DNA of 64,000 nt from Ophioceras dolichostomum (taxonomy: Eukaryota; Ascomycota; Sordariomycetes; Magnaporthales; Ophioceraceae), in contig PYST01000035.1 of NCBI GenBank assembly GCA_003049485.1, forward strand, positions 1 through 64,000. The letters run 5' to 3'. The position numbers and the translations under genes were made by a program. Below the pieces are notes generated by a model, which had not been told where the DNA came from, did not search any database, and worked only from the letters and a program-made list of their open reading frames with translations. Positions 1 through 11,926 of this stretch are shown here, in pieces (the stretch's first letter is position 1; the number at the start of each line of letters is the position of its first letter).

Positions 1-653
1 ATTTGTTGAGGTGGGAAATTTGGTTGGGGCAGATCATATGATACTGCACCGTTTCTAGGGCTGCACCGGTTCTAGGGTGGCCACGTTACTGAGGGTGAGT
101 CGTACAAAACAGCAGATAGATACTAGGTACCTACCAACCTTAGAAACTCAACTGCCCGCGATACAGGATGTCGGTGTAGGACGTGTGGGGGGACCTCCAT
201 GGTTCGTGGCGCCCCGGTTTCATAGAAACGAGTCTGTGTCCAAGAGAATCGCACAGTTGGATAAGGTAGGTCACTCTCTGTCTGAGCAGGGACCTTGCAG
301 TGGCAGCCTTAGTCTGATCAGCTGTCCCAGTGCTTCATCGAAGTGTCCCATGCAAATTATTTTTTTTCCAAACTAGATACCTATCCTGCTATTCCTGCTC
401 CCTTTTGTCTATCTCCCATCTCCTCCTCTAGACTTTTATTTCTCTCACCTTTTTTGACGAGGCCGCTAACCAATGTCCTTGCCCTCTACCCTCAAATGCA
501 GCGCCGTTTTCTGTGCTTTTTCTCTTCTCGCATCCTTTTCCCTCGAACTCCCGGCTTGCTTGTCAACCTTCCGTTCCGAGAACCAGGCGCATCCTTACCA
601 CTTTCGATTTCTCAAGAGCGCACCTAAGCACCACGCGGGACCCAACCCCAGTT
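1..653. other. Left-edge non-coding stretch
   Basis: No gene can be supported here. The stretch lies beyond the stop codon of the minus-strand BRCT-WGR gene, so part of it is probably its 3' UTR. It includes a pyrimidine-rich tract at about 385-600 and one copy of the dispersed TAGG/GGTACC repeat near 121-136. Open frames here have no recognisable protein signature. Confidence 0.5.
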
Positions 654-2274
654 CTAGGGGTCCATGCCGCCATCGTGCACATCACTTTTCTCTCCCTCGC
701 CGATGCTAGAGTCCCCCTCCAGGTAGTCTTGCTCCTCGTTTTCGTTCTCGGTCTCAATCTCGTTCTCGTCTCCTTGAATACCGATGTGCGTGTTCTCGTG
801 TATACCCTCTTGCATTTCTTCGTCGACGACAACGTCGCTGTCCTCGGACTTGGCAGCCTCTCCATCCTCACTAGCTTCTCCCACCGTAGTCATCGATGGG
901 TCTCGCTCTTTGACCGGTGGTGTCGGGTCCCTGGCTACGACGGTTTCCTCAGAGTCTACAACCGACTGTTCTGACTGTCCCTCAATCATACCGATCGGTT
1001 GGCCGCGCGCCTGCCAAGGACGAAGAAAAAGCGTGTAAACTCGGTCAACTGATGTGCCTCTCTATCGTTAAAAGAGAGGATGATATGGGGTGCCCCAGGC
1101 GAGACTTACCGGCCGGACATATCTGAACCTCCCCGGCACCCCGCTGGCCTGCCGCAGGCGGTCACGCCATCGAACCCCGGTCTTCTTGAAAAAGAAGCCC
1201 TCGAAGTGGCTGAACTCGACGCTGAAGAGCTGGCAGGATGAGCTCGGTCTGTAGAAGCTGGCCTGTGTGTGCTGCTTGCTTTTGTAGTGTTTGGCGGCGA
1301 ACCAGTACAGGTGAGGCTTGGCGTTGGACTCGAACAGCTAAGATAGAAAGGTTGTCGGTTCAGCAAGGAACTGCCCGGACAAAAAATCAGGCGGCAGGGA
1401 GGGGTTTCAGAGGAGATGCAACTGTTGCATCTCCTAAGTACCTATCTAGATAGGTAGGTGGGTACCTACCGATAGAACATATCGCTCGCCTACGATACCG
1501 GAGCCTTCGTCGTCGCGAGAGATAGTAACCTGGTATCGGAAGTAAGTGGAGTCTGTGTAGATGTGGTAGATGGCTGTGGCCAGCCCAATCAGCTCCGTCC
1601 CGTCATCATCGAAAGCCTGCTAGTAGCGAGCCGAGCCGAGGATGTATGTGGAGTGTGTGCCTTTGAAGGCCCTGTGATTCACTGGGGTGCCGTTGGACTT
1701 ACCGGTATTGACATAATGAGGCGCCAGCTCGAAGCCCTTCGCGAGAAATGCGTCCCTGTTCTCTTTGCGCTTGGTGATCACTTCGGCACTGGAGCAAAGA
1801 TAGTCGTCGACAGCGCGGAATAGCTTCTCCTGCTGGCAACAGTCCTCAAGCCAGTCCTTCGTGACTATTCGACACGCCTTCTTCCCCATTCGCAGCGCCC
1901 TCCGAACTGTGTCCTCCGTTAGTGCTGCGTCTGATGTGGCCAGTCGTTGATCTGGCCAACTAGGTAGGTACCAAGGTAGGGACCTAGGTAGGGACCTAGG
2001 CTTGAAACAGCCCGCTCGGCATCCCTCTCCGAGTCCAGTTGGGTGGTGGTTCTGAACGGATCTTACCTTTCGGATTTCGTGCCCGGTATTCCTCGGCCGT
2101 GCAAACGAGATGGGTGACCGAAGAATCCATTTCCTGGACGTATTTACCGCCCCGAAGCGTGATCCATCCAGATATCTGCCTCTCGGACCAGCCATCGCCG
2201 AAGTCACCGGCGATGGCGATGGTCAAGCGGCGGAAGATCTGCTTCAGTCCGCCTTGTTCCCGAACTGGCGCCAT
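654..2274 (-). CDS. BRCT-WGR domain protein lacking a PARP catalytic region
   Basis: Five exons: 2274-2067, 1930-1703, 1573-1470, 1337-1110 and 1010-654, giving 374 aa. Residues about 10-115 form a BRCT domain, with the motif VTHLVCTAEEY and the conserved Trp of KDWLEDC. Residues about 146-256 look like a WGR domain: YHIYTDSTYFRYQV, then RDDE, LFESNAKPHLYWFAAK, and FEGFFFKKTGVRW with the expected K-T and W-R pattern. The last 115 residues are an acidic, Glu/Asp-rich tail ending in a stop. Fungal PARPs place regulatory and catalytic domains after WGR; neither is present. BRCT and WGR domains bind phosphopeptides and nucleic acid or DNA ends, so a nuclear DNA-damage role is inferred. The start is the first ATG in frame before the BRCT domain. 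Exon 3's acceptor was chosen because it alone keeps the frame open. No characterised orthologue is known to me. Confidence 0.8.
1439..1470. repeat. TAGG/GGTACC repeat in intron 3 of the BRCT-WGR gene
   Basis: Short run of TAGGTAGG and GGTACCTACC units in the intron that ends exon 3; the repeat itself supplies the GTAGGT donor. A second cluster at about 1961-2000 fills much of intron 1 of the same gene. Confidence 0.7.
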
Positions 2275-2845
2275 CACGGCATTGGACTAGTAGGCGGAAT
2301 GGTGGGTGACGGGGTGCATTGGCTCAGGCAAGTAGGTAGATAGTGACGGTACACCTGCTTCAAAGTTGACAGAAAAGACTAACGGACGATGCTTCTAACA
2401 TTGGAGTCTTATCCCACGCCACGGCCTGGACTGCCGCTCCCAAGGTAAAGGAGGAGTGTCGGCTAGGTAAAGCAAAGAAGTAGAACGCAGCAGTGCTTGG
2501 GGGTAGGTGAACGAACACCTGAGTGGGCAAATATCCCGAGGATCGGACGCTTCGGCTCGGAAAGACTTGATAGAGGACGCGGTTCATCACGAATGTGCGA
2601 TCCGAAAGAATCTGTTGGGAGTGAAGGAAAGTAGAAAGAGAGGGTAGCAAGACGCTTGAAAGCGATAGGAGAGTACCCAAGGAGTGATGTTGACCGGGCT
2701 GACGAGACGGTCTGAAGAGACATGCGTGCCGCGCCTTTTCTTCGTCTCCTTACTTTTTTTTTTGGTCCGGCAAGGTGCCCTACTTCTAATCACGGTGTCT
2801 AAAGCTCCGCTTTCGTCTGTTCATCTATCTGTTCCAGTAAATAGC
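2275..2845. other. Intergenic: BRCT-WGR promoter and trpC 3' flank
   Basis: About 570 bases between two minus-strand genes. They hold the trpC 3' UTR and the promoter of the BRCT-WGR gene. I see no protein-like frame. A short AAGTAGGTAG repeat copy lies near 2329-2341. Confidence 0.5.
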
Positions 2846-5323
2846 CTACCTAATTCGTTTGGCCGCCTGCACAAAGGCTCGTATTTTGGCCAGGCTCTGC
2901 TTGCCGTCCTCCTCGACGCCGCTACTGACATCCACACCAACAATCCGGCTTGAGAACTCGCCCAAATCGGAGATGGCTTCCCCCACCGAGTCCGGACTTA
3001 GGCCGCCGGCAAGCAACACCAACAACTCCTCGTCCGCCCGCAGTTCTGCTTTCACGGCTGCGGTGTCGAGACGCGTTCCCGAGCCAGAGCCAGAGTCCAG
3101 CAGAGGCAAAGCGTGGTAGCCACGGGCACCGATTCCGGGCTCGCCTGGTCTGAATTTACGGATGACAGGGACCGGAATCAGGTTGGCCCACTCTACAGGC
3201 TCATTGCCATGCAGCTGGACCGCGTCGAGGCCGTAACGTGCCTGCTTCTCCAATACCTCAGCCAGTGGCTGGTTTTGGAAGACACCCACGAGTAAGGGGC
3301 CCTTCGCCGTCAACGAGCCCGCTTGTAAAGAGAAGAAGTCCTTCGCGACGCTGGCCGAGGCTAGCGCGGCAGAAGAAGGAATACCGGCGGTAGGGGGGAA
3401 GGGGCGCAACTCGTGGACGGTCCTGGAGATCTCCAACGCGGTCTCGTCTGACACGCAGCGCTTTGCGCCCGGGACTAGGATCATACCCACGATGTCAGCC
3501 CCGGCTTTGACGGCTTCTGAAGCAGCCCCAGCGGTCCGGGTCCCACAGATTTTGACTAGAAGTGGCTTGATATTAGTAGATGGGGGCGTCGGGACCGGGG
3601 ACGAGCCGCCCGCGCATAGCTGGCGGATGAACTGGGACGCGTCAGGGGCGCGCATGATCGCCTCGCCGACGAGAACCGCGTTGACTCCGTCATCCCGACA
3701 GGCCACCACGTCCTGGTGAAGGTTGATGCCGCTCAGTGCGCAGAGGATGGTATCCTCAGGGACCATGGACCTCAGTCTGCTAGTCGTGCTTAGGTCGACC
3801 TCGAAGCTCTCCAGATTGCGGTTGTTCACGCCGATGATCTTCGCCCCGAGCTTGACGGCTACGCTCATCTCCTCAGCGTTCTGGACCTCGACCAGGGGCT
3901 CCATTCCGAGCGACCGCGAGTAGTTGTACAGCCGCGAGAGCAGTTCTGCGTCCAGCATCTTGACGATGAGAAGGACGGTGTCGGCCCCCGCCAGTCTTGC
4001 CTCGAGGATCTGGTACTCGTCAAAGATGAATTCCTTGCGGAGGATGGCGGGCCGCCCCGGCATGTTGCCTAGCACCTGCCGGACAGCCCTGAGGTCCTCG
4101 ATGCTGCCCTTGAACCAATCTGGCTCGGTGAGCACCGAGATCACACTGGCGCCAGCCAGCGCGTACTTGCGCGCCTGGGTGGGTGCGTCCATGTCCAGTG
4201 CGAACACGCCCTTGGAGGGCGATGCGCGCTTGATTTCGGCCATGAGCGACACTTCGAAGTGGGACTGGCGGAGCCTGTCGACGAGCCCAATGAGCGGGGG
4301 CGCAGCGTTGAGCCGGTACGCGGCCTGCAGGTCGGCCAACCGCTGGGACGGCCGTTGTTTCTGGGCGTCAACGGCCTCCTTGCGGCGGGCGTAGATCTGC
4401 TGCAGAATATTCGGCTTCTTCTCCTGGCTCGGCGGCCCATTGGAAGGCTGGGACTGGGACTGGGACTTGGACTGTGACACCTTGTTTTCTGCCCAGGTTC
4501 CATGCTGCAGATGAAGGAAGTTCTTAATCATGAGACGGCCGTCGGCAGAAAGGATGCTTTCCGGATGGAACTGGACACCCTCAATGGCGTATTCCTTGTG
4601 GCGAACGCCCATGATGACGCCCTTGGAGCCGTCGTCCTTTGCAACCCAGGACGTGACCTCCAAGGCACCGGGAAGGCTTACGTGGGTGCCAGCCAGAGAA
4701 TGGTATCTGGTCACCGGCAGACCTTGGGAGAGCCCGGCGTAGACACCCTTCGAGTCGTGGCTGAGAGGTGAGGTTTTGCCGTGCAAGATCTCCCCGGCAA
4801 AGCTGACTTCGCCCCCATAGACATCGATGATGCACTGTCTGTTACGAGCCAGCCAGAATTAGCCACTGACACGGCCGGCAGCACCCTGGGTACACATACA
4901 CTGATATACGTGCGGAGGAATAGGAGAATTGGAGGGAAAAAAAACGGAGAAGGAGAAGGGAAAAGGAAGCTCAACACTAGAAACTGGATGCCGGAATACC
5001 TACTGGCCCATGCAGACGCCGAAAATGGGAATCTTTCCAGCGAAATGCCGGATGGCATCGCGACTGATTCCGGAATCAGTGGTCGGGTGACCCGGCCCGG
5101 GGCTGATGACCAGCTGCGTAGGCTTCTTGGCGATGAGCTCCTCCAGGGTGATCTTGTCATTCCGAAAGACCGAGACGGTGGCTCCCTCGAGCACCAGGTA
5201 CTGGTACACGTTCCAAGTGAAGGAGTCGTAGTTGTCGATGAGCACAAGATTGGAGGCGGTGGCGATCAGCGGCGAAGGCTTGGGGTGGTGGGGAGAATGG
5301 TCCAGGATGGTCAGAGAAGCCAT
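2846..5323 (-). CDS. trpC: Trifunctional tryptophan biosynthesis protein (GATase / IGPS / PRAI)
   Basis: Two exons, 5323-5004 and 4838-2846, giving 770 aa, close to the 760-770 aa usual for fungal TrpC/TRP1. Residues about 25-230 are the glutamine amidotransferase subunit of anthranilate synthase, with IDNYDSFTWN, the SPGPGHP loop, nucleophile Cys104 in GVCMGQ, and GVQFHPES carrying the catalytic His and Glu. A Ser/Gln-rich linker follows. Indole-3-glycerol-phosphate synthase starts at about residue 249 (AEIKRASPSKG, LRKEFIFDEYQI). Phosphoribosylanthranilate isomerase starts at about 538 (KICGTRT, VQLHGNE, GGLSPDSV). The protein supplies ammonia for anthranilate synthesis and catalyses two later steps to indole-glycerol phosphate. 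The single intron splits the codon between the two glutamines of GQQC, just after the nucleophile. It is divergent from nup188, and two TGAGTCA sites upstream suggest cross-pathway control by a Gcn4/CPC1-type factor. Confidence 0.98.
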
Positions 5324-5533
5324 TTTGTTCTTCTGGTGCGCTCGTTGTGCAGGAAAGACGAAGGGCGATAAATAAGGCGGCAGATTCTAGTAAGGGGTAC
5401 TTCTATATAACTTCAGGAGAAAACGCGCGACCAACCCAGCTAAATCTTGAAGTGCCGGATTTCACAGTGCATTTGCTTTTTGATGATGCTCCTCGCCGGG
5501 GAATTGGTGATAGGGGATGTTGGTTACAGGGGT

Positions 5534-5540
5534 TGAGTCA
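5534..5540. promoter_or_regulatory. TGAGTCA site, candidate CPC1/Gcn4 element (trpC proximal)
   Basis: A palindromic AP-1/Gcn4-type heptamer about 210 bases upstream of the trpC ATG. Fungal tryptophan genes are established targets of general amino-acid control. Binding here is inferred from the motif alone. Confidence 0.6.
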
Positions 5541-5688
5541 GATCTTGTCGTCTCATCCGCTCTTCACCGACACTCGGACTCGTCTGGACAACTGCTATTA
5601 CAAACTCCGGTTCATAAGTGTAAGTGCCACGCATCAAAATGGGATCAAGTATCATCAGTTCCAGGTACCAGTCCTCCAGCGGCTCAGT

Positions 5689-5695
5689 TGAGTCA
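5689..5695. promoter_or_regulatory. Second TGAGTCA site in the trpC-nup188 spacer
   Basis: Exact repeat of the heptamer at 5534, about 366 bases upstream of the trpC ATG and 378 bases upstream of the nup188 ATG. Two identical copies in a 750-base spacer are more than expected by chance, which supports a real CPC1/Gcn4 target. Confidence 0.55.
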
Positions 5696-6049
5696 TCAAA
5701 GCTGTTGGCGCTGCCAGCTGCCAGTCGACTGTCAGGGCGGAGAGCTGCGACCTCACAAGGTGGGTCCTTTCCGGGATAGTGGGTCGGCACGGCAGGTACC
5801 TGTCAAACACGGTCTGGAGAGCTCCGACCTGCCGACGCGTCGATTGGAATTTCGAGCCCATATTCGGCGTCGCAGAGCTCCAGGCTGCAAGCATCACACC
5901 AAGGTGGCCAAGTTAGCCAGTCACCAAGAACGAACAACATCATTCCGACGCCTATCTCTTTGTCTTTCGCTTTCTCTTCCATCTTACATCCTCCGGCGCA
6001 CTTCATGACTTGAGCAGAGTTTTTGGTGCAACTCAGCCGACTGGCAGCT

Positions 6050-6071
6050 AAGCAGCAGCAGCAGCAGCAGC
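6050..6071 (+). repeat. AGC trinucleotide run abutting the nup188 start codon
   Basis: About seven AGC units end immediately before the ATG, so they lie in the 5' leader. Length polymorphism between strains is likely. Confidence 0.8.
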
Positions 6072-6072
6072 A

Positions 6073-9000
6073 ATGGCCGCCCCGTCGGATCGCATTTATT
6101 TCCCGCCCCTCGAGGAATGCTTGAAGGGCGAGAAGCCTCTCATGTTAGTTGGTTTATTTCAAATTTCTTTTTTCTCTCTCTATTTGCGCCTACGGATATG
6201 GATTTATTTGGATATGGCAGGGATCATGACCGTGCCGATCCAGCTCGAGTGTTTGCGAGCTGAGCTGTTTGCTAACCTGTATTTGTTCGATTCTGACATA
6301 GAACCTGGAAGCTCATCGCCTCCTCTCTGGCCGACCCAGACTCCTCACGACTGCTCTCGGCTTCGATCTCGGCGTTCCTCGACGATGAGTATGTCGGCAC
6401 TCTGCTGCGGGATCCGTCCCGGGGCTTCCCCGCCCCGTCGGCCCAATCTAAGCAGGAGTTTGAGACCAAAACCGCCGCCATCAACGTGACGCCGACTCCG
6501 AACGAGAAGTTCGATCTCCAAATGATCAAGGGGGACTCGACGTGGTTGAGTAAGACCGCGCGCATCGCGGAGCCTGTTGCGCTGCGCATCGCCGTCGTAG
6601 AGCTTCAAGCCCGGCCTGAGAGCCACCTGGCCGGCCCGCTCTCTGCCCAGGATGTCACCAACATCCAGGACATCGTCGGCTACCGAGGGCCTGAGGGCGC
6701 GGGCATTCTCCCGGCGCTTGCAGCCGTCAACCCACCAGATGCCGAGACCGTTTGGGCCGACTTCGAGAGCGAGGAAAGCAGGCGAAAGCGCCTCCTGCTC
6801 ACGTACCTATCCGAGCGACGACACTTCGCCATCACCGCTGACTACATGGCGACTCGCATCTTGGCATCTGCAACAACTTCTGGCGGGGCGCAAAACCGGC
6901 AGCTGGCTGGTACGCTCCCGCCCGAGTTGCTTCTTCAAACCGTGCCATCCTATCTTGACTATCTCCGTGGCTGCGTGGACCGGGCTGCGACGGGGCCCGA
7001 CTTTGACACCCAAGAAGAAGGGTACGCGATGGACGAAGCTCTTGCATTCGAGTGGGGTCGCACCGCCCTGATGGAGGCCTTTCACTTTTTGAGCTTGGTT
7101 TTCCAGATGCTGGACCGTTCAAACAACGTCTTCACCGCCCCGCAAATTGTCACGCAGTGGTTCAAGTTTGCCGCCGACTTCGGTTTCTTGAGTGGCCTCT
7201 TGCCACAGGGTCATGGCATGTCCGAGATAGTGGTGCCTCTCCAGTGTCTTCTCTGCGCGATCTCGATGCTGCTACTCAACATGGAGAGATCGATAGAGCT
7301 CCTCGACCAGGAGCTTGAACAGGGCGAAGACGAGCAGCCGTACATACAAGACCCGGATGTGCTCTTGCAAATCCACACGGCCATCACGGCCGCTTCGGAA
7401 GCGGACCTGCCCCAGACTGCGCCTATAGCATTTGCATGGGCAGTCATTGTCTACCGCATGCATATGGCATACCAGGAACGAGCCGAAAAGCGAGACCTGG
7501 CCCAGAATCAGCGAGCCCAAGCAGGCTTCGAGCTGGAGGGTCCCTCCTCCTCAGCCATGAGCGGCCGGCGCAACTCGACCGGTAGCATCATCTCCATCGA
7601 GGCCCGCAACTACGACGTCTTCTTGGCGAATGCCGGCATGGGGCAGGACATACAGGTCGCCGAGAGACTCGCCCTGGGCGCAACCGGCGACGACGGGTTG
7701 GTCTACAATGTGCTGACATTGTTTGCGACGTCTGCAGGCCGAGGGCCGGACGCCGGAATCCGGCCTGAGGTTGGCAAACAAGCACGCCGCGTCTTCCTGG
7801 ATCTCCTCAAGTTCAGCTTCCATTTTGTGGGCTACAAATCGGAGCCCCTGACATGTTTGCTAGCCCTCCTGTCCGGGGGCTCCAGTCCAGACTTTGACCC
7901 AGCCGCAGCCCAGGAGTGCAGTCTCGGCAGCCTTTTGCTGACAGATCCATTGCTTCACGAACTGTACTTCGTTCAGGCGCTCAACCGCTACCCTTACGAG
8001 TGGTCTCCTTTCATCAGCCTCTGCAGCCTGCTGGCGACTAGCATCGGGTCTGGCACGGAGGAGCTGTCGGATGCAACGTCGGATGCGATATCTCAGCTCC
8101 TGCTCAAGACGCCGGCTTTCACCTTCATTCTCCCGGGCAGCTTCCAGGAGTACCAGCTCGTACAAGAGGACGAGAATGTCAACGCATTCCAGCTGCTGCG
8201 GGACATCCCGCTCTTTGCGCCGTCATCGCTGAAGAGGCGATTATACGAAGAGGAGCCTCTGTCCATACCCGCGGGCTCTTTGGGCAGATTTATCACGGAC
8301 AGCGGCAGGGTCGTTCTGATCGAGTGGGAGCACTCAGCCTTAGCGTTGATGGGCAAGCGACTCGAGGCGTACTTGAGCCAGGATCTGCACGGCACCTTGC
8401 TTGAGGCCTTCAAGCCTGAAGAGGTTGCCGAGACCATATCCCTGCTGGGTGCGGTCGTGGACGGAGAGATAAGGAGATCGGCGCCCTCGGGAGAGAAGGG
8501 AGTTGTCTCCACGGAGAGCGCCGCGGCCGTGCTACAGGAGGCTGGCCGGGCCGTCAGTAAGGCAAAGGACATTGTGGCGATCGTGTGCGATATCCTTGAC
8601 TCCAGCATGGAGGACGGCACCGGCGTTCAGGACGGAGGCAGCGTGACAATTCTCACGGCCTGTGTACGGTTCCTCCGTACAGTCCTACCCGTCTGTCCTG
8701 GTCGTGTATGGTCGTACATGTCTAGGTGCCAGTTGTTGGGCTCCCAGTTCCGTGCCGGCAAGCTGTCTCGGTTAACGGGCAACCCCGAGCTCACCGTTGA
8801 CCGCTTTGACCTACTCCACGCCACGGTCCGTCTGCTCGCCGGTCTGGTCGAGAACGCGGTGGAGACGTCGGTCCAAAGGAGGGCTGGTGCTTCCAGGTCC
8901 ACCGGCGCTGCCACCAGCGCGGGCGCAACCTCCACCGCCCTCGCGCGACTCCATAAAGAAGGCTCAGACAGCCTGTGGGTTGGCATGTCGGATAAGATCC

Positions 9001-11926
9001 TGGGTCAGGTCAATCTCTCGGTAGCCCACACCGCGGCTGACATTTTTGAGAACTCGTCTACTTGGCGCTACCCCTTAGAAGCACTCCACAGTGTGCTGAT
9101 GAGGGATCTCGTGCCGATCATGGACCACCTCGTGGTTTACACCTACAGCCTGGGCGACTCGGGCGAGCGCCTGACGGGATGTATGGCACCAGCAGCCGAG
9201 TTTCTCGTCGGTTGCTTCCTGTCCTCATCGGCAGCCTCGCTGAGGTTCCAGCCGATTCTCTCGACCTTGCTGTTCGTCGTGACGACGGCAGGCTCATCAG
9301 AACCTGGCTGCTACTCACAGCGGATGCGGGCCGTATCAGACCGAACGTCAGCAGTCCTCGAGTATGCGACCTCGCTCGTCAGAGCGGCAGTCTTTCTCAA
9401 TAAATCCAGCACAGCGTTGGAGGGACAGCTTTTCAAGGCCACCCCGTTGCTTGCGCGGCTCGGCGCCACGAGGGACGAACTTCGGACGGCGGCATTGGCC
9501 CTCATAGAAGCCTTGGTGGCCAGTGCGGAGGGTGCGGCGGCAGGCGAGCCGCCCTCGCTGCTAGGGTGTCTGGGCCTTCATATCTCGACCTCGTTTATCA
9601 AGGTGCTCTCGAAGCTCGACGCGCCGTTTGATAGGCCCCGTGAGGGGACGCGCGTCTGGAAGCTCCTCACGGCCATCATCCGCAGCAGGCAACGATGGAT
9701 AGCCGACTGCCTCCTCACCGGTCGCTTGCCACGGGATACTTTCAAGAGTGGCGGAAGAGCCGACTTGGCTCAGGGTAAAGGCAAGGGTGTAGGATCGCGG
9801 CTCTCAAGTGATTCGGTTTTGCTCGCTGCCCAGCACCGGTTAAGGTCGATCTCATCGATGCCCAGCTCAGAGGTCCTGGCGGTGCTCGAGTTCCTCACGG
9901 CGGCGCAGAACTTCTGGCCGTGGACTACCGTCGCGACGACGACGCGCGGTGGCGATGACAACGCGTACCTTCAGGACCTCCAGCGGTACGTGCATGAGCT
10001 CAAGGCGGCTGCGATCACGGCAAAGACGGACGCAGGCGAGGCAGCCGCCCAGGCGCGGATCGCGGCGTACGCCGCCCAGACGTTTGCGATGCAGCTGTAC
10101 CATCTCCGGCAGCTGGGCCAAGACACGGGGTTCGCGCAGGAGCTGTTGCAGGATCTCGACTATTTCCTCCGGGACGGAGTCTCCGTGTCTAGCTATAATA
10201 CGTCACTGCACACAAATTTCGCGAAGAACTTCGCTGGACGGTACGCAGGCGTCTCGCTTGACGCGTTCAAGCACTCGCTCTTTACCCGCAACGAGCTGGG
10301 TAAGCAGTACTACTTCGCACTCGATCTGGCGCAGCGGATGCTGGCCTTCGATGCAGGCTGGACTGGCCCGCGCGACAACGGCTTCCGGGGCGAAATGGAA
10401 ACGGCCAACCTCAATCTCTCGCTTGTTGATGCCCAAATAGTAAGTTGCAACCCCAAACCTCCTATCCCCCTGACTTTCTTCAATCTCGGGAGTGGTAGTC
10501 CTCCATATTGTTTCCGTCAATGATCTCTAACTAGTCGACATCGCATCAGGCTCTGTTCCACGCCTGGGAGTTTCTCCTATTAGAGGTCGGTGTTTGCCTC
10601 CTGCCCAAGGACAACAACAAGCGCGTCACCGTTATGATGGCGCAGGTTGCGAAGCAGTGCCTCGAGGCAAACCAAGGCGCCCCGGGGCCAGAGCAGATCT
10701 TCCGCAACCTGGCCAGTTCTAGAGCCAACCTGGCGCTGGTGCTGGTCCAGCGTCTTGCCGACAACATCTCGGGGGCTGCCGACGTGTCGCAACTCCTCCC
10801 GGCGCTCTGGACCACCCTGACAACGACGTCAACCTCAAGCGGCAGCCTCTTCGCAGCTGGCACAGGCGGCACCGGCACGGGTCAGTCAAGTGGCCAGGCC
10901 GGCTACCACCGCACACTACTCAAGACGCTCTATGTCGTGCTGCGCGGGTGCCGCCATGCCGGACCGTCTGTTGGTACGGCGCAGATGGTGCTCAACGTGC
11001 TCGACAGGGTGGTGGCTCAGGGATTCCGATCACTGGCGGCGCTTGTGCATGAGCCTGAAGCAGCCGTGGTCCCGGACGACGTAGCGCTTGTGACGGCGAT
11101 TCTGCAGGCGTGCCTGGCGGTGCCCGGGGTGGATGAGTGCCAAACGCAGGTAGTGAACATAATGGCATCGCACGACGTGCTGCACGCCGCCATGTCGCTC
11201 TTTTCGTGGGCGGACAAACTGGTCGACCGCTCGACCGGCGACCCGGTCTACGGCGAGCTTAGCTTGCTGTTCCTGCTGGAGCTGTCGACAGTGCCCGCTG
11301 TGGCTGAGCAGCTGGCCTTGGACGGCCTGCTGGGCAATCTGACGTCGGCGAGACTGGCAAAGTCGATGCGCCGGCCGGACGTGTCGCCATTTGCGGCGGC
11401 AGCGGCCGCCCAGCGCTGTTACAGCATATGGGTCAAGGCTGTGTTGCCACTGCTGATCAACGTGCTGGGCGCACTCGGCGCCACCATCGCGCCCGAAGTC
11501 GTCTTCGTGCTCAACTACTTCCCAGCCCTGCTCGAGTCGAGCGTACGCCGCTTCGAGGCGCCCGGGATGACGCGAACTGCCGCTGGCCTCCGCGACCACC
11601 CACGCCACATCACCCTCCTGGCAGCCTCCGAGGTCCACTCGCTGGCGCTTCTGACCCGCGTGCTCACCGCCCTTCGCGAGCAAAACGCCCGCGACATCCC
11701 CGAGGTCGCGTGGGACGCCCCCACGCTGCTCGAGAACGTCGAGTTCTGGCTGTCGCGCCCCAACTTGCTGCGCGAGTCGCTCGTCCCGCTCGGCGCCCGG
11801 GAGACCGAGTGGCGTAGCGCCAAGGCCGCAAACGCCGCCGCAACCAGGGCCGAGAACAGACTGGAGGAGAAGGTCATCTGTCTGCTGGATGTCGTCAAGA
11901 CGATCCTGAGTGATGACGCACAGTGA
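6073..11926 (+). CDS. nup188: Nucleoporin Nup188
   Basis: Three exons, 6073-6143, 6302-10439 and 10550-11926, giving 1861 aa, the size expected for fungal Nup188. The N-terminus (DRIYFPPLEECLKGE) and the segment WLSKTARIAEPVALR resemble Nup188 and not Nup192. Most of the chain is hydrophobic alpha-solenoid repeat. Near residues 680-715, GRFITDSGRVVLIEWEHSALALMGKRLEAYL matches the SH3-like insertion known from the Nup188 N-terminal domain. Nup188 is a large scaffold protein of the inner ring of the nuclear pore and binds Nic96 and Nup145N/Nup53-type linkers. The first intron uses a GTTAGT donor just after residue 23; the second splits the gene near the C-terminal third with a canonical GTAAGT. 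Introns preserve frame exactly. Nup205/Nup192 is the alternative and is less likely from the N-terminal sequence. Confidence 0.93.

Larger units (their letters stand above)
5324..6072. promoter_or_regulatory. Divergent promoter region, trpC / nup188
   Basis: About 750 bases between the two ATGs. It contains the two TGAGTCA sites, a TATATAA-like stretch at 5404-5410 close to trpC, an ACGCGT at 5835-5840, a two-codon upstream ORF (M-T-stop) at 6005-6013, and an AGC trinucleotide run directly before the nup188 ATG. Confidence 0.6.

Noticed and set aside
513..974. Plus-strand frame opposite the last exon of the BRCT-WGR gene
   Set aside because: It is antisense to the acidic-tail exon and lacks its own signature.
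1574..1702. Reading straight through the third gap of the BRCT-WGR gene as coding
   Set aside because: The frame meets a stop at TACTAG; splicing 1703 to 1573 restores an uninterrupted WGR domain.
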